Positions 47,607-59,351 of a stretch of 64,000 nt of DNA are shown here, piece by piece. This DNA comes from Pestalotiopsis fici W106-1. Its lineage: Eukaryota; Ascomycota; Sordariomycetes; Amphisphaeriales; Sporocadaceae. The DNA is taken from NCBI RefSeq assembly GCF_000516985.1, contig NW_006917104.1:558001-622000 (forward strand), in the 5' to 3' direction. Position numbers and translations under genes: made by a program. The notes beneath the pieces are model-generated. The model ran no database searches. It was not told the origin of the DNA and worked only from the letters and a program-made list of their open reading frames with translations. Numbering within the stretch: the first letter of the stretch is position 1; every line of letters starts with the position of its first letter.

Positions 47607-48719
47607 ATGCCAGCAAAAATCCTCGTTAGACCACCCATATTCAAGAGCCTGCTGCCATTGCAAGCAACAGCTTTCCTTAAATCCACCAAACCATCAATCT
47701 CATCATTAAGACACCAAAGGTGCACCAGAACAATGACCACAAGCATCCCACTTCAATCGTCAGCCTTATCCAGGGACCTCACCCTGCCAAGCCCAGCTGG
47801 CGTCGGTGCATCGCCGCCTACAACGCCCCGCCTCGTCTACGGCACGGCCTGGAAAATGGAGCGCACCGCAGACCTGGTCCACGAGGCCCTCGGGGCCGGG
47901 TTCCGCGGCATCGACACGGCCGCCCAGCCGCGCCACTACCGCGAGGATCTGGTCGGACAAGGGCTGCGGCGCGCCGTGGCCGACGGCATCGTGGCCCGCA
48001 GCCAGGTATTCCTGCAGACAAAGTTCAGCCCCGTGGGAGCGCAGGACCGCGACAATATGCCATATGATGCGCGGGCGCCATTGCAGGAGCAGGTCCGGGT
48101 CTCCATTGAGTCGTCGCTGCGCAACTTGGGTGTACCGTCGTCGTCGTCGTCGTCATCAGAGGGAGCCGACGAGGAGAGCTATCTGGACAGCGTGGTTCTG
48201 CACTCGCCCCTGCCCAGCATGGAGGAGACGGTCGTGGTCTGGAAGGCCCTGTCGAAATGGGTACCGTCGCGGGTCCGGGCGCTGGGCATCTCCAACGCAC
48301 CCGTCGAGATTGTGGAATACCTGCTCGAGGCCCCCGACATCAAAGTCAAGCCCAGCGTCGTGCAGAACCGCTTCCACGAGCGCACGGGCTGGGAGATGGA
48401 TCTCCGCGCCCTATGCCGCCACCACGGCGTCATCTTTCAGTCCTTTTGGACTCTGTCGGGTAATCCGCAACTCCGTTACCGTGAGCCCACTGTTCAAACC
48501 ATTGCGCGCTCTGCGGGTGTCGAAGCCGAGGTTGCGCTCTACGCCCTGGTGCTGGGACTCGAAGGGACTACTATCCTCGATGGCACGACTAGTGGGGAGC
48601 ACATGCGGGCAGACCTCGACGGAATCGAAAAGGTTGGCCGCTGGGCAGATTCCGAGGGTAAAGAGACGTGGGACAAGGCGCTGATGGATTTCAAGGCTGT
48701 CATTGGAGAAAGGACTTAA
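47607..48719 (+). CDS. Aldo-keto reductase, possibly with an alternative mitochondrial start
   Basis: Single exon. From ATG 47733 it gives 328 aa; from the in-frame ATG 47607 it gives 370 aa. The TIM-barrel AKR features are present: GTAWKMERTADLV, the catalytic Asp in GIDTAAQPRHY with a candidate Tyr in RHYRED, the Lys in LQTKFSP and the His in VVLHSPLP. Further marks are RALGISNAP and SVVQNRFHE, then the cofactor-side segment GVIFQSFWTLSGNP. The enzyme reduces aldehydes or ketones with NADPH; the substrate is unknown. The extra 42 residues from 47607 (MPAKILVRPPIFKSLLPLQA...) have basic and no acidic residues, so they resemble a mitochondrial presequence. The shorter start better matches the family core. 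A poly-Ser insert (VPSSSSSSSEG) sits in a loop. It is divergent from the dehydrogenase at 46812. Confidence 0.9.
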   Translation: MPAKILVRPPIFKSLLPLQATAFLKSTKPSISSLRHQRCTRTMTTSIPLQSSALSRDLTLPSPAGVGASPPTTPRLVYGTAWKMERTADLVHEALGAGFRGIDTAAQPRHYREDLVGQGLRRAVADGIVARSQVFLQTKFSPVGAQDRDNMPYDARAPLQEQVRVSIESSLRNLGVPSSSSSSSEGADEESYLDSVVLHSPLPSMEETVVVWKALSKWVPSRVRALGISNAPVEIVEYLLEAPDIKVKPSVVQNRFHERTGWEMDLRALCRHHGVIFQSFWTLSGNPQLRYREPTVQTIARSAGVEAEVALYALVLGLEGTTILDGTTSGEHMRADLDGIEKVGRWADSEGKETWDKALMDFKAVIGERT

Positions 48720-49224
48720 CCTAGGTGATCTGTAATTTGTACGAGACTAAAATTCGTGTCAACGAGTACTTTATGCTTCTGAGCAAAGCATAGAATCGCT
48801 AGGGTTCAATTCTAACATTGAGCCATGTGTATCATAAAAGTTTGTGCGTTCTTGTCTGCATTGTTTGTTTATTGATGTTTTAATTATGGTATTTCCTTCT
48901 CCCCACCATCAAAGCAGCTCAAATGGCATCATCTCCCCATCGAGAATCCGATCAGATCTCGCCTAGGTCCCCATTCACATATGAAATGGAACATTTATCC
49001 AGTAATCAAGCCTTTTGATTCTAAGCTTGGAATCAGTGCCAAACCTCCCAAATCCATGTTCGGGCAAGAAAAGTGCAATGCTGTCCGCCAACGCCGACGA
49101 GGAAGCCGAAAAGTTCCTCATGCAAATGAGTGACTGCCTGTATAGGTATGTCAAAACATCAAAAATGCTCGTGGTACTGCTTGCTGCCAAAAGGATGAAT
49201 TACGCAGCCATGACAACACTCTCA
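48720..49224. other. Intergenic, convergent 3' ends
   Basis: Between the 3' ends of the aldo-keto reductase and Pcf11. Nothing recognisable. Confidence 0.5.
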
Positions 49225-51557
49225 TCAAGACTCTACTCTCATCTTCCCGCGTAGACCAGATAATTCATCCTGCTTGACCACGGGTTAGTACAGGTTCGTT
49301 GGTACTTATGCAGGCGCTTGGCATGGATCAGCCGGAGAAGACTCACTTCAGCCTTCCTCTTCCCCAAGACTGGCTCAGGTGTACTCCTGTAAGCGACTTG
49401 CACTAGACCACCGGAAACTTCTTGATGGCAGCTGGCGTGATATATTCGGCCATCAACTTGAGTCGCATCCTCCCAGACCCAGTCGCCAGCATCGTCCAGG
49501 TAGATCTGCTTGAAGTTTTCCTGGCAAATCGGGCAAACACTATTCTTCAAGACGGGGTCACTGGGAACAGGAATATACTGAAGTCTCGGCGCCTTGGAGG
49601 CCGAGCCTTGACCACTTGTAGCGCTAGGATTTGTGGCACGGTCTTCATCAACCGTCTCGCGGCTGTTGATCCAGTCCTAATGATAACGTTAGTGAGAGGT
49701 CCTCGTTCATCACAGCACAAGACTTACCTCTTCATCGACAAACCAACTTCTATGTTGGCCGCTCTTTTCTGCCTCAGCAATGCGTTGGTTGACCTTGAAA
49801 TGCCAGTCCATGTGTGCTGTCTTCTTCTTCTTGCCTTCTTCATCCGGGGTGAAGCGTCGTCCACAGTGAGTACATTGAGGACCAAGAGCCTCAAACATGA
49901 GAGGAATGAGGTGAGGCCGGAATCTGCATCCTTTTGTTAGCCGTGGCACATGAAGGTATTTGTGGGACTACATACTGCTTTAGCGATGAGGTCTGAAGGG
50001 AGATATCCCGGGTCAAGTTGTCAATGGAAGGTGGTCCCGTAGGAATAGGTGGTGGGAATGGTAGCTGTAGACCCTGGGGGATGTTTGGGACGGGTGTAGA
50101 TCCGGATGAAGAGGGCGGCGGGGGCAGCATGCCGGCTTTCCGCAGCATATTCATTAGAGCCATGGGATCTGGAGTCGTGGAAGCAGCTGGCGGCTGTGGT
50201 TCAACCCGCTGGGGAGGGGGCGATCTGATGGCAACCGCAGCAGGCGGTGGTTGAGGTGTAGAGACTTGAGGAGTAGCAGAGTTGCGCGCAAGCAGCGCAG
50301 CCAGAGCGCCTTGCCCAAGCAGAGAATCTAACGACAATGTTGGCGTCGCTGCAGGAGGGGGGGCTACTGCTACAGGAGGGGGTACAGGTACGGGAGTAGG
50401 AGTTTGGGCTGGTGTAGCCCTTATAGTCACGGCGAGGCCAGTTATTTGATTTTTAATAGCCACTAATTGTTCCTGCGGCAGATTATGAGCCTGCAGGATG
50501 CCTTGCAAATCCAAGAGTGCCTTCAGCTTCGTCTGTATACTAGCGTCTCCAGGGTTTCGTGCATACTCTGCCCTGAAGGCGTTTATGAGATTTTGAATGT
50601 CATCTTTCAAGGCATCTACACTGATGATGGGTTGAGACGGTGCACCATAACCTCCATATGCCGGTGGCTGGAAGGCGGGCATGCTGGGGGGCTGTGGTGT
50701 AGAGTGAGCCGAGTGTGACTAACACAGCATGTTAATATCTTGACTACAGTGACGTGGTGTTTGTCAACATACCTGAAAGGGGTGCTGAGTCAGCGGCTGT
50801 TGCGCCGGCAGGCCGTAAGGGTGACCGTTCATGTTTGAGACGGGAGTTGTGTTGCTGGGATATCCGTTCACTTGAGATGGCGGTCGTACTCCAGGAGGTG
50901 TCGACGTCTCTCTATATGGGATGCCTGGTTGAGGAACAGGTCGGCCTTGCTGCATTCTTCGTACCTGCTCGTTGCCCGACGCCGTTGCCTTGATCAGGGC
51001 AGCTTCGATGGGCTGCGTGACTTCCGGAGCAAACACAGGTCGCCGGTCAATGGACCCAGGAATCGGTTCCTTCCAAGTCTTGAACATCTCGTGCATCTTT
51101 CTACGGGTAGGACCGTCGGCAACGGCATATGCTTCCCAAAAGGTGGTGTAGAGACGCTTGGCGAAGAAGAGCGTGTAGGGCGTGCCGACATTTTTGGAGA
51201 TGGAATCCAGCACGTACAATGCCGGTAGCTTCTTGTGCGGTGCGGCCTGGATGAAATGTAAGCCAAAATGTCCAGCAAAGAAAAGTTTACAGCAGTCTCG
51301 AGTGGTTGATAGTACAGGAATTGATCAGATTTTTATGCTAGGTATATGCTGTTGACAACGAACGCCACGATTCAAACAAGAGATTAGCCTACCTGTTTGA
51401 TATGATCCTGCAATGCCTGCGAAATGGCAAGTGCATCCTCTGTGCTCTCTCGGGCAATCTGAGTCAAGTTCTGGATTTCATAGCGACTATTCATCTGGAG
51501 GCCTTCAAGGGCTTCCCGAAAGTCTTCGAGTAGACCTTCCGACTCCTGAGACGCCAT
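49225..51557 (-). CDS. PCF11: Pcf11, mRNA cleavage and polyadenylation factor subunit
   Basis: Six exons (51557-51393, 51246-50774, 50718-49976, 49923-49728, 49676-49347, 49270-49225) give 650 aa, all in phase. The last intron has a perfect TACTAAC branch point. The N-terminal CID (residues about 5-135: LLEDFREALEGLQMNSRYEI, LYVLDSISKNVGTPYTLFFA) binds the phosphorylated CTD of RNA polymerase II. A Pro/Gln-rich middle with a helical segment follows, then two zinc-finger regions: CTHCGRRF with a downstream HMDWHFKVN, and CPICQENF with a HASCH-type end. Between them lies the conserved WFVDEEDWI. This is the Pcf11 order. The protein is part of the CF IA complex and couples 3'-end processing to transcription termination in the nucleus. 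The C-terminal tail KRKAEDELSGLRGKM is encoded by a 46-nt last exon. Confidence 0.94.
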
Positions 51558-52759
51558 GGCGAATAGTATTTAAATTGATAAAGCTTTGGAAGGCAATGCT
51601 TCGAAAGTTGTAGAGGGGAAGATGGGGAAAAGAGAGGGTGCTGGCGGGTCAGGAAGGTTCAAAGCAAAATTTGTCCTTCAAAGCGTGCACTGCGAACAAT
51701 AGTAGAGCGTTTGTTCAACAAAGATTATCACGATGGCTGCATGTCCGTCTGAAAATCTCTTCAGCAACAGATATTGGGACGTGTGTGAATTTTTGGGTCA
51801 CGGTGTCTCCGATCAAAAGGAGCCAATGTGTTATCACCTCCTCTTTTCAAGGCCAGCCAAGGGGAGACTCGACGGACTCTGGGATCTTGACTCCTGGCTC
51901 CTGAGCGTCCTGCCGCCGAAAAACCTCTTGCTAGTACAAGGCACACAATTCCTCCCACGCCGACGGGCGTGTTTTGCCCAGTAGTTCCAAATGCCCCGAC
52001 GTACAGTCTAGGCGCCTGACACCTACTGCGAATCAAGCTGAGAAGAGGCACGTGGCACTGCGATGCCGGGGAAGTTCGTTGCGAGTTTGGCGGTGCTGTA
52101 CCTGAACAAATGGATCGCACGTTTTCGGAGCTGCTTCGATGGTCGCTTTGGCGTCAGTAGAATGTGCGCGCAATGCGATGGTGTCGCTGTTTATGTTGTG
52201 GGTGAAGAGGTTGGAGGTTGAAAAGGTTTGGATCTTTGAGCAACGCGATGGATGGAGAGCAGCCGGTTGGAGATCAAGAAATGCGGCGTGCCTAAACCTT
52301 GTCATGTGCACGGACCATTTCTTTGTCAGCAGGTCTACCCTTTTTTTAATGCCGTCTTTATGTCAGTCCAAAACATATCAAGGCAACAAGGATTCAATAC
52401 AACACAATTCTTGTGTTGCTGTTCCTCAAGTCGCCGGTCCCTTCGAGGTGGTGCATAGGTATCACAACCATTTCCTCCCACCACCTCATAGTCAAATGAC
52501 ATGCACAAGAACTACGGCACCACTAGAGACAAACACTTTTTTTTTTTGTTATCGAGCCAACATCTATTGATTTTTGGTTCTCATGATGATTATTAAAATC
52601 TAGAAATCAAAAAGGACGAGTGGACATTCCATCTCGTTGTCCTGGGTATCCTCTTTTTAAGGAAATCACAACCAAAACGCCTCACTGTATTAATCGCTCC
52701 ATTCCATCCTGTCCTCGCTCTTCTTACAACAAATCCTTGAAAGCGTCGGCGCTAATCGC
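51558..52759. other. Intergenic, no gene seen
   Basis: Upstream of Pcf11 and downstream of the four-TM gene. It has a few short open frames without domains and a T-run near 52539-52548. Confidence 0.5.
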
Positions 52760-53734
52760 TCAGATACCTCGTCCCCAGCCGGTAAAGTGAGATGCTACGC
52801 TGTACGTGTTACTGGGATGCCTTCGGTGAGCTGGATGCAAAGAACTGTCCGGCCGGAGAAGGCCCGGAGCAATCGGCGACATTTGCTGTTGCCTGCTAGG
52901 TACAGAAAATTGAGAAACATTATCATCTAACGCGGTGGCCCTATCATCCCCATCAGAACATGAAGAAATATCATCATCATTACTCTTTCCCGCACCTGGT
53001 GCGCCTCTACCACCGAAACCAAGCGGCGGAGCCTGAGGATGTCCGTAAGGGCTCGGTGTGGGTCCTCGCGTTGAAGACTGCCTGGTTGGTGCTATCGACG
53101 GAGGCATGCTGTGTTGCCCTGGGAGGTAGACGTTGGGAGCATATATCGGAAGACTCCCCTTCATCGATTCAGTGTCGGAGAATGATTGCTTGTCGCTCTT
53201 GTTGACGCGTGGAAGACCAGTCTTGGGATCCTCCCTGCCCTCAGTGACGCCTGTGGCCCGGTAGACACGAACGTAGCGGTCAAGACGAACGCCAAACCAC
53301 CACGTCGAGAAGAGATTGACAAGGCCAAAGATGTAGCCCAGGATTCCTGCCGCAACGCAGACATTCCAGAAGACTGGGCCCATCTTCTTCTGGGAGAAGC
53401 GCTCGTCGCTCAGCTTGCCAAGGAGGTGCGACGCCATGATGATCATGGAGTAACCCAGCCAGCTGAAACCACGCCTCGGCCCAAAGGCAGGCCAGTGACG
53501 ATTCATCCATGTGCCAAAGTACTGCGTCTCGGACAAGGCGAGAAATCCGCACATACAGACAATGCAAGCCAGGAAAACGTCACTGAAGAATATCCAGGCA
53601 TTGGGCAGTCCGGCCACGATCATGAAGACTATCGACGCAATGGCAATGGTGGTCAGGACTGCCATGTTGCAGGCGCGGATGATGTTGAGAATAATAAAGC
53701 CCCAGCCCCGGCGGAGCAGCTCAATGTCGAACAT
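52760..53734 (-). CDS. Four-TM fungal membrane protein of unknown function
   Basis: Single exon, 324 aa. Four hydrophobic spans occupy the N-terminal half: AVLTTIAIASIVFMIVAGLP; IFFSDVFLACIVCMCGFLAL; FSWLGYSMIIMASHLLG; and VAAGILGYIFGLVNLFSTWW. Amphipathic loops lie between them (for example SETQYFGTWMNRHWPAFGPR). The C-terminal half is a soluble, Ser/Pro/Gly-rich tail with acidic DDDISSCSDGDD and ends HFTGWGRGI. The arrangement is that of a conserved ascomycete family of small integral membrane proteins without known activity. The N-terminal MFDIELLRRGWGFIILN opening is a natural start. The likely leader extends to about 54,200. No catalytic residues are visible, and I assign no function. 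Confidence 0.85.
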   Translation of the reverse strand: MFDIELLRRGWGFIILNIIRACNMAVLTTIAIASIVFMIVAGLPNAWIFFSDVFLACIVCMCGFLALSETQYFGTWMNRHWPAFGPRRGFSWLGYSMIIMASHLLGKLSDERFSQKKMGPVFWNVCVAAGILGYIFGLVNLFSTWWFGVRLDRYVRVYRATGVTEGREDPKTGLPRVNKSDKQSFSDTESMKGSLPIYAPNVYLPGQHSMPPSIAPTRQSSTRGPTPSPYGHPQAPPLGFGGRGAPGAGKSNDDDISSCSDGDDRATALDDNVSQFSVPSRQQQMSPIAPGLLRPDSSLHPAHRRHPSNTYSVASHFTGWGRGI

Positions 53735-56270
53735 TTTGACGGATTGGTCCTATCGGTTCGTAATGTTGTTGTTGGTTTCTATACTACTTGGTTAGGACTT
53801 TGCTCTCCAAGGCGGTACAAGTCTTTTGGAGAGGAAATTGTACTCACTCTTGAGGTATGGTCTCTGGACCAGTTGTGTACTTGAAGAGAGTACGGTCTCG
53901 ATATGTAGGAGAAGAAACGTCGCGTCCCAGTGTCGTGGATCTGGCCAGCAGGGTCTGACGAACAAGGAAATGGAAAGTCTGGCGACAAAGTAGAGAGTGT
54001 GGCAATAGTAGGAAGAAGTTGATGGAAGAGGAAATCTCAGGTTGGTAGAAGTAGTACCTCTGCCCAATTTGGTTTCCTTTAATAGATGTGAATTGAAAGA
54101 CTGGCCGCTGGCCGTTAGTGATTGTGTGAGTCTATTCACGTCCGTCAAGGACAATGAAGTGTTGTTGGACCTCAAAGCGATGGATAATGAAGCTGTCGTT
54201 GGTGCAATGTGGGCAGACCCGCGCCTTTAAGAAAAGAACGGGAGGCATTGTTCCCCCCTCCCCAAAGAACAACCACCAGATAGGGCGGACAGTCAAACCA
54301 TGAAGGACCGGGGGTGTAGAGCAAAGCTCAAAGAAGACGGGTTCTATACTACAGTAGTTCCTCTCTGATTGTTTCGCATTGACCAGGCGCTTACGACCAA
54401 TGAATTCAGTCCGTCGCGTTTATTCTGGAGCCCAACGAAGCCCGATTTGTCTTGATTCAACGCGCAGGGGAGGGGCAAGGTAAAAGGTAGACCAGAGGAC
54501 AATCCTAGGCATGCGGCACGATAGATGGCATTGTACAACACTACATTCATACGATAGGTGCTCTGTAGGGGTGGAAGCAAACGCGTGCCCTTGCAACTGT
54601 GTGTGTATTTTGCCTCCATGACTGTATTCATGCCGGCATCGGTTTGATACACATTGGCTTGCCGACCCATGGGGGGGAAAGGGATGATCTCTCCATACCC
54701 CAGGCAGTATAGTAGAAAGGGCCTGGAAAGGAACAAGAATAGCCTTGTCCAGCGCGCGAATCGCCCTGTCCAATCGATTAACGGTATTCCCTGATCGGGT
54801 TATTTTATGGTGGTATTGGGTCCCGCAGCGCCATCTTGAGATTTGCCGCCGCTCCCCAAACGATTGGCTCTCATGTCAACAGGCTGTGTTTCAACAACAT
54901 TAAGCCAACGACCATTTTTTACCCCACTAATGCAGCCATGGGCAAATGGGACGACACCAGGACCCTACCTAACCGCGGCCGAGACCATGCACGGGTCGAA
55001 TGCCGCAAAAATAAAAGAAGAGACCAAGGACCATGTCTCCAGGTTTTGATTGATAGTAACAGTCATTTGCGTTTCTCTTGGCGATAATGAGGCTGCTCTT
55101 GATAGGGCTGTTGGATGCTAATATCACTTTCACGATGGAACGAGTGCCAGAGCTAATACTTGTGTATTTCTATTGCTTTTCCCAATTTGAAGCTTTTCGA
55201 ATGAATCGGCGCGGTTTCCTTTGTAACTGGGATTTGTTTCCAAATTGCGTGAAACATGATATATCATCACAGACTTGATCATGCGGCGTACATGATATGT
55301 TACTGTCCATGGGATCTTGACTTGATACACCTATGCACATGAGCTCGTACACAAAGGTTTCCAAGCAACGGAACGATATATCAAGCCAGAGGAGGACTAG
55401 AGTAGAATGCAGATCGGTCGACTTGAGTTCTGGTGCTCAAATCACCACTGCGCAATGATGTAAAGCGTCCAAGAATTCCATGCAGATGTCCTTTATCTTT
55501 TGCGTCTGGTATTCCGGAAAAAGAATCATGTGTCACCAATAGATTTTAGTGTGCGCGCGTCTAGTGAAACAGAAGTGACCCTCTTTCTCTTCGATGACAT
55601 ACATTAGTAAAATTATAGCAATGGAGTAAAAAGAGGAATTTAAATTAAAACAAAAAAAAAAGGAAAAAAAGCAAGAGTGTGGGAAATACGGTCATGTCCA
55701 ATGGGGCGGACGCTCTTTACAGAAGGCCGCGCGCCATCTCGTAGCGATCTTTTACAGAGTTTGGGTCGCTGTTGTGGAGTTTGGTCAAGTCCTAGGCAGG
55801 TCTCGACCTTCCAGTGCTTCTAGGCTACTGGGGCATCTGGGGGGGAGCCTTTGGGGAACTTTTTGATCAGCAAAACTTCTCTGACCTTCCGCGTCCGACG
55901 GAAAGCTTAGATTTGATTGGTCCTTGGTCCTTTACCTTCCCCATTCCGCCCTTTAGCACCGCCCAAAACCAAAAAGCGAACCCCCCTGGCCGTTGCGAAT
56001 CGTCGCAGACGCCAACAGCTCAGATCATTTTCTGCTCAGCAACCCGAGAAGGCCTCCCAGCCAAGCGACTGCCTGCATTTCTCTCGTCCATCTGACATAA
56101 GAGAAGACTCTCCCGAAGCTAGGCTCCATCTTCTCCGTACTACTGCTACCGACTTGTGTTCAACAACAAGGATATCGATCCCGGCGTCTCTTGCGATCTC
56201 TTAGGCGCCCGTTCTTTTTCCTTCTTCCCTTTTCCGTCCCTCTTCAAGAAAAGAAAAAACCAAGAGCAAG
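53735..56270. other. Intergenic between divergent genes
   Basis: 2.5 kb of shared upstream DNA for the four-TM gene (minus) and the SERF-like gene (plus). It has a CT-rich leader at 56,210-56,270, and no supported gene. Confidence 0.5.
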
Positions 56271-56872
56271 ATGGCCCGCGGCAACCAGCGTGACAAGGCG
56301 CGTGAGAAGAACCTCAAGGCCCAGGCTGCGGTGGTAAGTGCGACTTGACTTTTTTGAAAAGCATTGTCGTCCCGTCAAGAATAAGCGCCCCCGGCGTCTC
56401 GCGCCTCTCTCTCTCTCTCCCCCTCCTTTGGACGACTCGGTCAACCATCAAGAGCATGGCACCAGGCGTCCGGCCTGTCGACAAGGGGCCACTCTTTCAC
56501 CCTCCCAGAGTGGGACAGAGGAGAGCGCGCGCGCACGGCATGCCACACACCCAACGATGCTGCGCTTTGTAGTCTGGGAAGAGATCACTGACCATGAATG
56601 TGACTGCTGCAGAAATCCAAGAATGGCAAGTCTGGCAGCGAAATGGCCCGTGACAAGGAGAGTGTTGCCGCCATTATGAAGCAGAAGCAGGCTGCCGGTA
56701 AGTCGACCAACTCTCTCGAGCACCTCTTCTCCCTCTTCTCTGTCTATAATAGATGCCGTTGCTCCACGACGACAAGACCCGATATATGGTTCTATGGCTG
56801 ACTTTGACCCTCCCTTCCTCTTATATAGCCGACGCGAAAAAAGCTGCCGAAGCCGCCGCCGGAAAGAAATAA
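56271..56872 (+). CDS. SERF/4F5-family small basic protein
   Basis: Three short exons (56271-56333, 56613-56697, 56829-56872) encode only 63 aa. The start MARGNQRDKAREKNLKAQAA is the SERF/4F5 signature (normally MARGNQRELAR or DKAREKN). The second exon gives KSKNGKSGSEMARDKESVAA and ends IMKQKQAA, and the third ADAKKAAEAAAGKK. All junctions are in phase with GTAAGT donors. Family members are highly charged, disordered proteins that bind RNA and promote or modify aggregation of amyloid-prone proteins; that role is known for relatives, not shown here. The 279-bp first intron is much longer than either coding neighbour, so the gene is easily lost by automatic callers. It is probably constitutively expressed, judging by the pyrimidine-rich leader. 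Confidence 0.92.
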
Positions 56873-58203
56873 AAGCAAGACCTCGAACTTGCCTTCAAGG
56901 CTGGACAGGACACGATTTAACGATATGGCATGATATCATGGCAAGAGTGCGGACAACATTTTCCTTTTCCAGCTACTACAATAGACCGTTCCCCTTAATA
57001 GATACCTCGATGCTGCTCGGTAGTGCAGTGGATGCCAAGGCTCTGGATTGAGGGCGCCACCCTTTGTGACAGAATGAATGTTTTCAAATGTTGATAATCT
57101 CGTCAATAAATCTGAGCCTGTGTTCCCCTGGCCAGGCTGAACATCAAAAGACTCGAAAGCATCCTAATGGTTTAGCAGGTATGGCAGCAGACACAAATAA
57201 ACGGCATGATTGCGTAAGTTCCATGTTTGTATCTCAGGTCATCCATCTCTTGAAAAATCGAAGCAATTAGTCCAATATTGGGATATGATGCTCTCTACAT
57301 TTTGTCCTGTTATACTTTTCTGCTTTGATACAGAGCGACTGTATGAATCGAGAGAAATAAGCACATGCATATGTGCGTCTTCTGCATTTCAAATTTCTAT
57401 TTGGCAGTAGTGAAATTCAAAATCCAGTGTCCGGGGGTTATTCGTTGTAATAATCATGCTCTGACACTCGGGCTTTGGAGAGTGTCGCGCATGGTTTGTC
57501 TCCCCTTGTACTGTTAATCACAAACGGAACAAGACGTTACCTCTCTACGCGAATATGGCTTTGATTATTATACGGCGAGATCGACGTAAATTGCTCAACT
57601 GTAGTGGGTCATACTGTTACAGGGAACAGAGATGATTTGCATATATTGTCTACAATTCCAATCAAGTGGGCAAATCAAGACCAAAGGCATGTTTACCCGG
57701 CATGACATGAATAATAAGTGCATTTAAATAGGAATCATTCATCGACGGGTGCCCATTTGAATTTTAGCAAGTTGTAGCATGCTGAGTTAACCCAACTCCT
57801 CACAAACACGTTAATCACTATTTTTTTCTTGAGGAGTAAAATAAAAGGTAATTCATACGATCCAGTCATATATATCCCCTTTCCCTTTCTACTTAGCAAG
57901 AGAAAGGGGAAAAGTAGGGAGAGAAAATGTCTATTACATGAGTTTCCCCCATTTGGTCCCAGTTATATAAAAAAAAAAGTTACGAGGCCATTTTTTTGGA
58001 ATCTAGACAACACATGATTCGACCCCCCAAGCTCGTAGTCCACCTAGATTGGTATCGTCTCTCATCAACCGTCTTCACACCTCCCTTCCCCAAGTACTGA
58101 TTATACAACGACGACTTTCGTAAGATGACAAAATAAAAAAGCAAACATGGACCCTCCCGAGAAGAGGAGAGAATCCAAGACAGGTAAGGGATTTCTCTCT
58201 CTC
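56873..58203. other. Intergenic, convergent 3' regions
   Basis: Between the SERF-like gene and the cupredoxin gene. AT-rich, no supported feature. Confidence 0.5.
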
Positions 58204-59351
58204 TTATGCCTCGGCCATGCTGGCAGGCAGAGCACCGGCAAAGCCACCAAAGGCACCGACACCCTGAGCCTGGACAGCAGGGAAAGCACCAGTACCGCAC
58301 GAGACGGCGCAGACGCACTGGCCGGTGCCGGGTGTCAATGTGCCGAGACCCGACTGGACGCTTCCGGTAGCAGCGGCACCGGCAGCCGTGGTGGCGGCGG
58401 CGGACGAGGCAGCAGCGGCAGAGCTACCGGCGGCGGGTGCGGCGGCGGTGCCGTTGCCCGTGATGGCGCTGCCGGCGCCGGCGCCCTTTTGCGCAATGGC
58501 CATGGCCTGGAACATGGCTTGGGTCTTGTCGGCGGTGGGGTTGATGGACATGGCCATGCCCTTGCCGCAGTGACCTTGCTGCCTGCAGTAGAACCCTGAT
58601 AGAGGAGAAGACATGGTCAGAACCAAGAGAAACACTTTGTACTGCTGAGAGAAGACAAAAAAAGACTTACAGAGAGGAGTGTCAACCATGACTTGCATGG
58701 CCACCTGGGGCGGCGGGGTGACGGTGTTGTTGACGTTGGGGACAAAGCCAGAGTCCATGCCGCCGGCGAGGGGATCGCACGGGGTGGCAAAGGCGGACTG
58801 CGTCACGGTGTGGTTGTTGCTCTCAAAGGTAAAGACGACCGAGTCACCAATCGCGGCCTTGACCTCGGCAGGAGTGAAAACGAGACCAGCAGATCCGCCA
58901 ACAACAACCTTTTCCCCCAGTCAGTCGAGTCCAGTCATTTAGGATCGGAGCGTTTTGGATGATTTTATCTACTTACAGTGTGCGTTGCACCAGCACCAGC
59001 GACAACGCTCGTGGCACCAGCCGCAACAGTAGCAGTTCCGACAGTAGTCTGAGCAGCACCAGCCGTCACCGTCTGAGTAACCGTCACGGCATTGTTGATG
59101 GTGGTCGTGGCAGCTCCGTTTCCAGGGTTGTTCCAGAGAATGATGATCTCAGTGGTGGCAGCCTGGACAATGATGGGGACGGCGTTGTTGTTGTTGTTGT
59201 TGTTATTATTGTTCTTGTTGTTCTTGCTGTCCTTGCTGTTGTCCTTGTTGCTCTTGTCGTCTTCCCTCTTTGCAACGGGGTAGACATTGTGGACAGACTT
59301 GGCCAGAGCCGGGGCCGCAATGGCCAATGCGAGAACTGCTGACAACTTCAT
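58204..59351 (-). CDS. Secreted cupredoxin-domain protein
   Basis: Three exons (59351-58977, 58908-58671, 58595-58204) give 334 aa, all phases agreeing. A signal peptide (MKLSAVLALAIAAPALA) is followed by a charged spacer with ten consecutive Asn (near 59188-59215) and a Thr/Ala-rich stalk. The cupredoxin-like fold begins VFTPAEVKAAIGDSVVFTFE and shows the copper-ligand pattern HTVTQSAFATPC (His) and WFYCRQQGHCGKGM (Cys, His, Met). The C-terminal 110 residues are Ala/Gly-rich, ending in a weakly hydrophobic segment that could be a GPI-attachment signal, but no clear one is seen. These extracellular serine/threonine-rich cupredoxins are abundant in fungal walls and are often surface-linked. 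Electron-transfer or copper-binding function is inferred from the ligands only. Confidence 0.92.

Noticed and set aside
47806..48684. 292-codon frame overlapping the aldo-keto reductase in another frame
   Set aside because: Arg/Pro-rich shadow of GC-rich coding sequence; the AKR motifs are in the other frame.
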